Below the pieces are notes generated by a model. That model was given only the letters and a program-made list of their open reading frames with translations. It was not told where the DNA came from and ran no database searches. Below are positions 35,303-41,616 of a stretch of 41,616 nucleotides of DNA, one piece after another. The stretch is taken from the NCBI GenBank assembly GCA_945862295.1, contig CAMAXT010000014.1:1-41616 (forward strand), written 5' to 3'. Positions within the stretch are counted from its first letter, which is position 1, and each line of letters opens with the position of its first letter. Both the position numbers and the translations under genes were made by a program. This stretch comes from Pseudobacteriovorax antillogorgiicola (GTDB lineage: Bacteria > Bdellovibrionota_B > Oligoflexia > Oligoflexales > CAIYRB01).

Positions 35303-35695
35303 ATGTTTAGCCAAATAACCTACAATATTGAAGTTAAAGTTCAACCTTCATTTATTGAGCATCAGTCCGTTCCAGAGGACGAATTATACGTCTGGTCCTA
35401 CCAGGTCGAAATAGCAAATCGTGGTCATGAATCAATAACACTGCGAAACCGTCATTGGAAAATAGTCAATGCTCGCGGCGAGATGGCGGAAGTTCACGGT
35501 GAAGGCGTTGTTGGTAAGCAACCCATAATCCCTCCTGGGGGCTCATGGACCTATGTAAGTTTTACGAACCTATCATCAGCTTCAGGAGTTATGTACGGAG
35601 CTTATGATTGCGAAAAAGAATCCGGCGAACTGATCAGCATTGACATCCCAGTTTTCTCTTTAGACAGCCCCTATCAACTCAATTTCCTCAACTAG
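35303..35695 (+). CDS. apaG: ApaG-family protein
   Basis: This encodes 130 residues forming one ApaG (DUF525) beta-sandwich. Conserved features are YVWSYQVEIANRG, ITLRNRHWKIVNARG, the glycine-rich GEGVVGKQPIIPPG, and SGVMYGAYDC. ApaG has been linked to divalent-cation resistance in enterobacteria, but its molecular role is unsettled. The SD before the ATG is weak. The gene is 11 nt upstream of hemH and is probably cotranscribed with it. Confidence 0.93.
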   Translation: MFSQITYNIEVKVQPSFIEHQSVPEDELYVWSYQVEIANRGHESITLRNRHWKIVNARGEMAEVHGEGVVGKQPIIPPGGSWTYVSFTNLSSASGVMYGAYDCEKESGELISIDIPVFSLDSPYQLNFLN

Positions 35696-35706
35696 CCGGA
35701 GTATTG

Positions 35707-36732
35707 ATGCAATCTGATTGCTGGCAATCGGTCCCACATACTGTTTTCCTATTCAACTTCGGCGGTCCAGAAAAAGAAGCTGATGTCTATCCGTTTCTCT
35801 TAAAGCTTTTCGAAGACCCTTTTATTATCCGTGCCCCGATCGGCAAAACCATGCGAAAATTCTTAGCAAGACGCATCGCGAAGAAACGCGCTCCGAAAGC
35901 TGCGCACGAGTATGCAAAGATTGGTTTCTCACCGATCAATTCTTTTACCAATGATCAAGCAGCGCACCTCGAATACGCACTTAAAAAAATTCGCCCGGCA
36001 ACGCGTGTGGTAATCGTCAATCGCTACACGGCACCCTATGCGTCTGACGTCGTAAAAAATATGAAAGACCCTAAGGGACGATACTTCATGCTGGCTCTAT
36101 ATCCGCACGTCTGTCACAGCACGACAGTAAGCTCATTCCGCGACTTCGACATCGCTCTTAACGAACGCTTTGGTGATAAAAACTTTACTACTACTCGCAT
36201 CTTTTCATGGTGGAACAATCCTGCGTTCCTCGACTATTCAGCGTCACAAGTCTGGAAAAAGATCAGTGACATTAGCCAAACCAGTTCCGAGAAGATTACT
36301 GTTCTGTTCAGCGCTCACGGCATCCCGAAAAAGTACCAGCAACGTGGCGATCCTTATGTTAATGAGATTTACGCTCATTCAGAAGAAATGAAGCAGCGCT
36401 GCAACAACTGGCGAATGACCGGCCCCGAAAAGACAAGGGCTACCGTTATTGATTGGAATTTGGCATTTCAAAGTCGCGTTGGCCCTGTTGAATGGACCAA
36501 GCCTTACACTGAAGAATCGATTGCAAGTCTAGGTAAAAATAAAGGGACTCTTCTCATCGTCCCGATTAGCTTTGTATCTGATCACATTGAAACGCTTTTT
36601 GAGATGGACCATACCTACCGCGATCTCGCACTAAAGAGCGGTTTTACGTCGTATCAAAGAGTGACGCCAGCTAACTCTGATCCGGTCTTAGCAGAATGCT
36701 TGGCGCAGACATTGGTTCAGCACGGATTCTGA
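35707..36732 (+). CDS. hemH: Ferrochelatase
   Basis: The enzyme inserts iron into the porphyrin in the last step of haem synthesis. It has 341 residues from the ATG at 35707 (GGAG 5 nt upstream; a TTG at 35704 is less likely). Family blocks are FLFNFGGPE at the start, VLFSAHGIPKKY with the catalytic His, GDPY, FQSRVGPVEW, and PISFVSDHIETLFEMD with the acidic metal-path residues. Haem supply fits the cytochrome and respiratory genes in the window. It is convergent with the anti-sigma-like gene, with only 11 bp between the ends. Confidence 0.96.
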   Translation: MQSDCWQSVPHTVFLFNFGGPEKEADVYPFLLKLFEDPFIIRAPIGKTMRKFLARRIAKKRAPKAAHEYAKIGFSPINSFTNDQAAHLEYALKKIRPATRVVIVNRYTAPYASDVVKNMKDPKGRYFMLALYPHVCHSTTVSSFRDFDIALNERFGDKNFTTTRIFSWWNNPAFLDYSASQVWKKISDISQTSSEKITVLFSAHGIPKKYQQRGDPYVNEIYAHSEEMKQRCNNWRMTGPEKTRATVIDWNLAFQSRVGPVEWTKPYTEESIASLGKNKGTLLIVPISFVSDHIETLFEMDHTYRDLALKSGFTSYQRVTPANSDPVLAECLAQTLVQHGF

Positions 36733-36743
36733 GAGAACGAGAC

Positions 36744-37439
36744 TTAACGAAGTGAGACTGTTTCAAGTGCGCATCCTTTGAGGCTACTCACTTTTTCTTT
36801 ACTAGCTACTTTCGCTTCACGCCAGAATTGCCCAAACTCAGCTAACTCTGACACTGCTTGGGCCTTTGGACAAGTCACCGCCAAAATGGTTTCGCCTTCA
36901 TCCGCACCGGCAAGTTCAATACTACCTTCCGACTGTCCGACTTCGCCATTTGCTAATCTCAACCTTCGTTCCCAGATCATACCAACTGGTAACAGATCAA
37001 TTTGATCCCTACCGATCACACCTAGATAGGCGACGATGTCTTCAGTTGCTTTAAATTCTACTCTGACGCGAGACCCATTGGCTAACGCGGTTTTCTTATC
37101 CCATTCAGTGACTTTACCGGCGTTCTCCGCATAGATACGGACTGAGCCTCGTCCCTTCACTTGAAAGCCGCCTTCTTCTTTCGGTGAGTAAATAACAATC
37201 GCAATCATTGCGGCCATAGCAACCGCAGCACTGGTGTACCAAACAGAGGGACGCATTTTGGATGCTTTTTGGGGTTGGGTAAACGCACCGCTATCTAGAT
37301 TCAACGCTGGCGGCCGCATCGATGCGATTCCGTCTCTTTCCGCTTTTAGTTCACCGTCACTAAATCCACTTTGTTCCAAATCTAAAATCTGCAGGTGTTT
37401 TGCTAAACGAGAGTCTTTTTTTGGTTGATCAGTTGTCAT
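36744..37439 (-). CDS. Single-pass anti-sigma-like protein (DUF4384-like periplasmic part)
   Basis: This encodes 231 residues. An N-terminal polar, presumably cytoplasmic part (1-65) is followed by one membrane helix at about 66-84 (VWYTSAAVAMAAMIAIVIY). The C-terminal part of about 145 residues (GSRVRVEFKATEDIVAYLGVIGRDQIDLLP) resembles DUF4384-type domains. It overlaps the ECF sigma gene by 11 nt and has its own GAGGA site 6 nt before the ATG. Gene order and topology are those of a membrane anti-sigma factor. The N-terminus lacks the HxxxCxxC zinc motif of the common ZAS class, so sigma binding is inference. Confidence 0.7.
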   Translation of the reverse strand: MTTDQPKKDSRLAKHLQILDLEQSGFSDGELKAERDGIASMRPPALNLDSGAFTQPQKASKMRPSVWYTSAAVAMAAMIAIVIYSPKEEGGFQVKGRGSVRIYAENAGKVTEWDKKTALANGSRVRVEFKATEDIVAYLGVIGRDQIDLLPVGMIWERRLRLANGEVGQSEGSIELAGADEGETILAVTCPKAQAVSELAEFGQFWREAKVASKEKVSSLKGCALETVSLR

Positions 37440-37962
37440 GTTGTTTCCTCGCTTGCTTAAAGGTCTCTTCGATCTTCGCGGAAATTCTTTGAATAGTTCG
37501 TCTAGATTTTCCCGTTAACTCCGCAATCTCTACCTGTGTCAGCTTGTCCACCTCTGCATAGACAAATATCTCAGCTTCTTCAGCACTTAGATTTTTCGTA
37601 CAGGCAATGATTGCTTCTCGATCGAGAAGACTATCCTCCTGTGTTTTAGCGCCGTCCTTAGCTTCATCGGCATAGGAATCGACATAGGACTCTCGCCTAA
37701 AAGTTGCCGATCTAACATGATCTATCGCTGCCCGGTGACAAGCTTTATAGATCCAGGCATAGATAGCTTTCTCGTTTGGAAAGATGCCTCCCGATTGCCA
37801 CAGGCGAATAAAAACCTCTTGGACGATTTCGTTCGCGATGTCTTTACGCCTGACGATGGTATACGCCTTCCAAGACGCAGGTGCTGCCATCTTTTCATAA
37901 ACCTTATGAATGACCTTCTTGTCAGAACAATTAAGTGGCTGATCTGCACTCTGGCTACTCAA
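37429..37962 (-). CDS. ECF-family RNA polymerase sigma factor
   Basis: This encodes 177 residues. Region 2 is about 20-85 (KDIANEIVQEVFIRLWQSG, then AIYAWIYKACHRAAIDHVR) and region 4 is about 120-172, with a helix-turn-helix in LTQVEIAELTGKSRRTIQRISAKI. Regions 1 and 3 are absent, as in ECF sigmas. The start is TTG, as no in-frame ATG precedes region 2; GCGAG about 8 nt upstream is a weak SD. It is followed by, and overlaps, the single-pass anti-sigma-like gene. It lies 136 bp downstream of the caspase/membrane-protein pair on the same strand. Confidence 0.9.
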   Translation of the reverse strand: MSSQSADQPLNCSDKKVIHKVYEKMAAPASWKAYTIVRRKDIANEIVQEVFIRLWQSGGIFPNEKAIYAWIYKACHRAAIDHVRSATFRRESYVDSYADEAKDGAKTQEDSLLDREAIIACTKNLSAEEAEIFVYAEVDKLTQVEIAELTGKSRRTIQRISAKIEETFKQARKQHDN

Positions 37963-38051
37963 AACGGTCTCGCATTTCTATTGCCAGTCCATATCTTAAA
38001 CGTAACGGGCACTAGGAAAGCGCCAAGGCATGGATCTGGTAATCATGAGAC

Positions 38052-38066
38052 TCTATTCTGAATAGA
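38052..38066 (-). promoter_or_regulatory. Perfect 15-bp palindrome upstream of the ECF sigma gene
   Basis: TCTATTC-T-GAATAGA lies in the 136-bp gap, about 90-104 bp before the sigma start. It could be an operator or part of a transcript-end hairpin. No textbook ECF -35 (GGAAC) is visible nearby. Confidence 0.35.
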
Positions 38067-38098
38067 ACTGGGCATTTTTCCAAGCCCTTTTCACACAT

Positions 38099-38767
38099 TC
38101 ATTTAGGTGACCGCAGGTACCCCGGGACTTTGCGAACATCGTGGATCTCAGTCGTGCTGAATTCACCAAAGAAAAGCGGCTTCACGTCAATAAGCACTTC
38201 TACCGTCTGACTTGGCAAGCGGTCACGCACTGCCGCGTCCAAGGTTTGCCAGCTCCCCTTATCAGTATAAAGAAACAAAGAATGATTTTTAACGTCCCAA
38301 ACCGTTATCTTGCGATAACCTGCAATGTATTCGAAGCTTTGTCTTGGTTGTTCATGAAGAAATGAGAAATGCGGCAGAACAATCTCGAACCATTTGCGTT
38401 CTGGTGGTCCGGTGGGAAGACGATAGCCTATAGCAATGAGTATGGCATAACACAGGACCGACCAAATCGTGATTTTGAGCACGAAACGGTTTTTTCTCAT
38501 CGATCGAAACAGAAAAAATCCAGCAAACAAACTTAACGCGACGACAATAATCAATAGCGGCACTAGAAGCATAGAAGTGATGGCACCAAAATCTCCCCAT
38601 AGCTGAAGGACAAAGGTCATTGCAGCCATAAGCAGCGGAAGCGCAATCCAAAGCCGCCGGTCACGAAAGCGCAGTGATAGCAGCCACAACAAAAAAATAC
38701 TGGAAGTAATCGACGCTCCAATCGCGAGCGCTCCCACCATTACCATATATGTAAGCATAGAGGTCAA
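38099..38767 (-). CDS. Four-helix membrane protein with C-terminal domain
   Basis: This encodes up to 222 residues. The start is TTG at 38767, overlapping the caspase stop (TTGA), or ATG at 38758; neither has a clear SD, so coupling to caspase translation is likely. Four hydrophobic helices occupy about residues 5-120 (for example MLLVPLLIIVVALSLFAGFFLF). A soluble C-terminal part of about 95 residues follows (KITVWDVKNHSLFLYTDKGSW). No family recognised. Position between the caspase and sigma genes suggests it links the two, perhaps as a membrane partner. That is inference. Confidence 0.75.
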   Translation of the reverse strand: MTSMLTYMVMVGALAIGASITSSIFLLWLLSLRFRDRRLWIALPLLMAAMTFVLQLWGDFGAITSMLLVPLLIIVVALSLFAGFFLFRSMRKNRFVLKITIWSVLCYAILIAIGYRLPTGPPERKWFEIVLPHFSFLHEQPRQSFEYIAGYRKITVWDVKNHSLFLYTDKGSWQTLDAAVRDRLPSQTVEVLIDVKPLFFGEFSTTEIHDVRKVPGYLRSPK

Positions 38768-40359
38768 AAATGGTACCCAAGCAAAAACAGACTTGCACTG
38801 AAACTAAGGACATCTCCGGTAGTTTTTTCTGTCCCAAACAACCATTCACGGCGGAAGGAAAACTCAAAAATATGCCCGGACTTCTGCAAGTAATTGAGAC
38901 CAATACCTACCGCTACCTTTGGCATCGTCGGTTCAAAGCTGCGGTCACCAGGTTGTTCCTGATCCCAATTGAATGTAGTGAAGTCAGAGCCCACACCTGC
39001 CAATGACGTTAGGCTTAGTCCGTTTATAGCATCATACATTTCAAAATCACCTGTGCCACCAAGGAGCAAAGATAAGGTTGAACTTTTCCCCCTCTGTGTT
39101 CTAGCTCCAGGTCGGTCGTATTCGAGTTTACTAATGTGACCCCCCGTAAAGGCATTGAACCGCCACACACCCATCGGCAACCTAACGGCGTTTGATGACC
39201 AAAAGCCTTCGACGTAAGGGGCGGCTAAAGTCATCGATCCAATATGACTTCCAAGCCGCAATCCAAGTACACCAGCTGCTCGCCCACCTTTTGCGACCGT
39301 TCGGAGATTAGGAGCGTCCCGAAACATGACGTTTCTTTTCGCCAAAATATATGGGGTATTTGCTTCGATTTCAAATTCCAACTGCCCGATCTGATCACCG
39401 TCTCGCACTACTAAATCATACGCACCGGGAGTGAGACGCACAGACTTTTTCTCTGCAGCCGGTTTAAAGATGCGAAACATTTGCACGCCACGTTTTGCAG
39501 AAAAAGTAATCTCACCCGTCAGGTCGGGATCAATAACGACTTCAGTGGTTTTCAGTTTTACAAAAGACATCACCAAAGCACCGCGGCCACTTAATCGCGA
39601 CGAGTATTCCGGCTTTTGCTGCAACGCATCCGGTAGACCGAGGGAGTTGAGGTTAACTTGTTTATAGATATGCTGGTAAAGCTCTTCAACTGTTACTAGA
39701 CCGTCTTGATTGAAATCGGCAAGTCCGTAGAGTCCAGCGGTTAAGTGGTGGGTGAAGAGGCTTCCTTTAAGTTCGTCGATTTCAAACGCCTGATCAGATG
39801 CTGACGTTGCAGCGAGAAATACCGCACCAGTGGGCTCATCGAATTGCGCTTTCGGAATAGCGAATTCTTCCGTTAATTTTATACCTTTTGCTGACAGTGC
39901 TCCAGAATAGCAGGAATCTAAAATTGCAACTTTCGTGTCAGCGTTCACTTTGGTGATCAACTCATGAAACTCATCGCGCTCTAGAGATCCATCCGAGAAA
40001 TGCAGACCCTTGGTATCGGCGTGGCCACTGTAGTAAAAGACGAATTTACTTTTCTCTGCACTCTTTGGCATTGCGGCGAGAAGAGTCTTGGCTTTTAGAA
40101 AACCAGCTTTGACTTCCGAAATACTTCCGTCTCTTACTATGACAATCTGCTTTGAACCAACTCCGGCCATACTTGTCATGGCGTCAACGAACCGTCGCAA
40201 ATCAAGCTCAGGATATCTAAGAACGGGCAGACCGGGAGCATAGGACTCAGAACTCGCAACGGCGAGCACAACAACGTTCGGAGCTGGCACTTCAGAAGCA
40301 GAAGCCCTTAGTGAGAACCCGAATAGGGCAATGATTGTGAAGAGCAGGCATCTGCCCAT
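38764..40359 (-). CDS. Secreted caspase-family (C14) protein with EF-hand and predicted outer-membrane barrel
   Basis: ATG at 40359 is chosen. It gives a clean signal peptide (cleavage near residue 22, SLRASA/S) and has GGGGA about 5-6 nt upstream. Longer starts at 40386 or 40434 run into the nuoB terminator. The protein has 531 residues. The caspase fold occupies about 28-240 with catalytic His113 (YYSGH) and Cys150 (ILDSCYSG). A canonical EF-hand loop DFNQDGLVTVEE is at 215-226. A middle beta domain (about 250-360) follows. Residues about 365-531 have amphipathic strands and end in LLGYHF, a C-terminal Phe typical of outer-membrane barrels. The substrate is unknown; neighbours point to the adjacent membrane proteins. 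Confidence 0.85.
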   Translation of the reverse strand: MGRCLLFTIIALFGFSLRASASEVPAPNVVVLAVASSESYAPGLPVLRYPELDLRRFVDAMTSMAGVGSKQIVIVRDGSISEVKAGFLKAKTLLAAMPKSAEKSKFVFYYSGHADTKGLHFSDGSLERDEFHELITKVNADTKVAILDSCYSGALSAKGIKLTEEFAIPKAQFDEPTGAVFLAATSASDQAFEIDELKGSLFTHHLTAGLYGLADFNQDGLVTVEELYQHIYKQVNLNSLGLPDALQQKPEYSSRLSGRGALVMSFVKLKTTEVVIDPDLTGEITFSAKRGVQMFRIFKPAAEKKSVRLTPGAYDLVVRDGDQIGQLEFEIEANTPYILAKRNVMFRDAPNLRTVAKGGRAAGVLGLRLGSHIGSMTLAAPYVEGFWSSNAVRLPMGVWRFNAFTGGHISKLEYDRPGARTQRGKSSTLSLLLGGTGDFEMYDAINGLSLTSLAGVGSDFTTFNWDQEQPGDRSFEPTMPKVAVGIGLNYLQKSGHIFEFSFRREWLFGTEKTTGDVLSFSASLFLLGYHF

Positions 40360-40420
40360 AAAAATCCCCGTCGCGAAGGCGAACATTGCATTTCGCCAAT
40401 TTAGCAAACGAGGCAGAAGG

Positions 40421-40452
40421 AAAAAAGGCGCCATTTGGATTTCAATGGCGCC
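40421..40452 (-). terminator. Terminator of the nifU-rrf2-nuoB operon
   Basis: Minus strand: GGCGCCATT pairs with AATGGCGCC (9 bp, 8-nt loop), followed by TTTTTT. It lies about 60 nt past the nuoB stop and separates that operon from the caspase operon. Confidence 0.9.
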
Positions 40453-40512
40453 GCGTAGAAGTTAATTAAATAATATTGAACACATGCAATCAACGACGAA
40501 GAGTCCCATGCA

Positions 40513-41001
40513 TCAAGCGCGCTTGCCACCATTTTTAGCTTCTTCAGTAATACGGTCTTGCAGCGTCATTAAACCCGCAATCACAGCTTCAGGAGTCGGA
40601 GGGCAACCTGCAACGTAAATATCAACCGGAATAATCCGATCGATGCCTTGAAGTACGTGATATGCGCGGTAAAACCCGCCGCTTGATGCACACGCGCCCA
40701 TAGCCATAACCCATTTGGGTTCGGCCATTTGGTCGTAAACTTTTTTAATAACTGGAGCCATTTTTTCAGTGATCGTACCAGCGACAATCATGAGGTCGCA
40801 TTGACGAGGAGAAAAGCGCACAACTTCCGCACCGAATCGGCTGATATCATACTTAGGACCAACAACAGCCATGTATTCAATACCGCAGCATGCTGTTCCG
40901 AACGGGTACGGCCAGAGAGAATTCTTCCGTGCCCACGCGAAAAACTCATTTGCCTTAGTAGTTAGGTACGAATTTTCTAAAGACTGAATAGGATTTTTCA
41001 T
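40513..41001 (-). CDS. nuoB: NADH-quinone oxidoreductase subunit B
   Basis: This is the complex I subunit that carries iron-sulfur cluster N2 next to the quinone site. It has 162 residues. All four cluster ligands are present: C38 and C39 in [11 protein letters not shown]104 in GACASSGG, and C133 in [17 protein letters not shown] lies just before the ATG. The ATG overlaps the rrf2 stop (ATGA). It is unusual that nuoA and nuoC do not flank it: the operon ends here with a terminator. It may be the sole nuoB in a split complex I gene set, or a paralog. Confidence 0.94.
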   Translation of the reverse strand: MKNPIQSLENSYLTTKANEFFAWARKNSLWPYPFGTACCGIEYMAVVGPKYDISRFGAEVVRFSPRQCDLMIVAGTITEKMAPVIKKVYDQMAEPKWVMAMGACASSGGFYRAYHVLQGIDRIIPVDIYVAGCPPTPEAVIAGLMTLQDRITEEAKNGGKRA

Positions 41002-41492
41002 AGGTCCCTTTGAACTCCACCAGTCCGGCGTTTAGGCGCCCGGCACTCTTGCACAACAGATTCAACCTCAGTTACTCCGGACTTCATATATTGACTCTTT
41101 TCAACGATTTCGGCCAGTATAATTCCAGACAGGGTCGCGCTAACCGCACTGGTAATCTCTGACCAAGCGTCCTTAGAGCTGCAATAATGCTCAGCACTGC
41201 AGGCGATCCCGCCTTCCATGCATTGGACCGGGTGAAAAGCGTCTTCAACCGAGGTGAAAATCTCGTACATTGATATTTTTTCTGATGATTTCAATAACTT
41301 ATATCCGCCGCCGCGACCGCGAGTGCTTTCGATCATCCCAGATTCACGCATTCTAATTAAAATCTGGTCCATGTAATCAAGGGGGATGCCTTGGCGCGAC
41401 GCAATATCTGAGCGATGAACAATCTCATCACGATGCATCGTAAGGTCCATGAGGATCTTTAAGGCATAGCGGCTTTTGGAGGTAATGTTCAT
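40998..41492 (-). CDS. Rrf2-family Fe-S regulator (IscR-like)
   Basis: This encodes 164 residues from ATG at 41492 (TTG at 41495 adds one Met). The N-terminal winged helix is typical ([26 protein letters not shown]). Three Cys at 91, 98 and 104 (C-x6-C-x5-C) lie where IscR has 92, 98 and 104 as [2Fe-2S] ligands, so cluster sensing is expected. It lies 11 nt after a NifU-like gene and overlaps nuoB by 4 nt, tying it to Fe-S assembly and to complex I. The C-terminal 30 residues are basic and extend past the usual family end. Confidence 0.92.
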   Translation of the reverse strand: MNITSKSRYALKILMDLTMHRDEIVHRSDIASRQGIPLDYMDQILIRMRESGMIESTRGRGGGYKLLKSSEKISMYEIFTSVEDAFHPVQCMEGGIACSAEHYCSSKDAWSEITSAVSATLSGIILAEIVEKSQYMKSGVTEVESVVQECRAPKRRTGGVQRDL

Positions 41493-41503
41493 CAAGCACC
41501 CGC

Positions 41504-41616
41504 TTAGCTAACTGGAACGATATCCAGAATGTTTTCGTCACCAAATTTTTCTATAAGTTGCTGCTGCACACCGTTGATCAACGTAATGGTCGAGGACGGA
41601 CACCCTTGGCAACCAC
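41504..41616 (-). CDS. NifU-like Fe-S scaffold domain (partial, N-terminus outside)
   Basis: The last 36 residues are inside the window, read from the right edge to TAA at 41504-41506. They contain the CxxC of the NifU C-terminal domain (GCQGCPSSTITL) followed by the normal NGVQQQLIEKFGDENILDI helix-strand end. This domain carries a [4Fe-4S] cluster for transfer to apo-proteins. It is the first visible gene of the operon with rrf2 and nuoB. Whether the full protein is a stand-alone Nfu or a longer NifU cannot be seen. Confidence 0.85.
   Translation of the reverse strand, partial: GCQGCPSSTITLINGVQQQLIEKFGDENILDIVPVS

Noticed and set aside
36744-40359. CRISPR-associated caspase (Craspase-type) locus
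   Set aside because: No CRISPR repeats, cas genes or TPR-CHAT protein are in the window; only the protease-sigma logic is similar.

Overview
The window looks like chromosomal DNA of a Gram-negative bacterium with moderate GC content. Many products carry signal peptides or lipoboxes, and there are candidate outer-membrane barrels, a DapD lysine/diaminopimelate enzyme, NuoB, ApaG and a Pst/PhoBR phosphate system. The mix of TPR proteins, ECF sigma with a DUF4384-like partner, a caspase-like protease and many unrecognised lipoproteins fits Bdellovibrionota/Oligoflexia or a neighbouring former-deltaproteobacterial group. That placement is inference. No phage, transposon, integrase or CRISPR array was seen. 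Non-ATG starts with good Shine-Dalgarno (SD) sites are common.

Layout. 1-2200: tail of an upstream unit, a small unknown protein, a bidirectional terminator and a lipoprotein with an amidase-like core. 2353-8265: four 11-bp-spaced Pho-box-like repeats, then pstS-pstC-pstA-pstB-phoB-phoR (no phoU). 8356-14897: beta-carbonic anhydrase, a TMTC-like membrane TPR protein, a LOG-family enzyme, a papain-like lipoprotein with Arg in place of the catalytic Cys, a possible antisense-strand small RNA, a mono-haem cytochrome and a macro-domain protein. 15318-19806: CoA-transferase, tandem universal stress protein, cupin gene relic, tRNA-Ala(UGC) and NDH-2. 20031-27344: TPR/winged-helix regulator followed by secreted proteins and lipoproteins, then a metallopeptidase/ATP-grasp/small membrane protein cluster and another lipoprotein. 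27514-36732: PilZ protein translationally coupled to an ABC exporter, a 38-residue membrane protein, an outer-membrane protein, tdk-dapD, an M28 peptidase, a methyltransferase, apaG and hemH.

36744-41616 (all minus strand): nifU-like (partial) - rrf2 - nuoB with a terminator, then a secreted caspase-like protein with a predicted C-terminal barrel, a four-helix membrane protein, an ECF sigma factor and a single-pass anti-sigma-like protein. These last four genes are the best candidate for an undescribed system: a cell-envelope caspase placed next to a membrane-anchored sigma regulator, suggesting proteolytic control of transcription.
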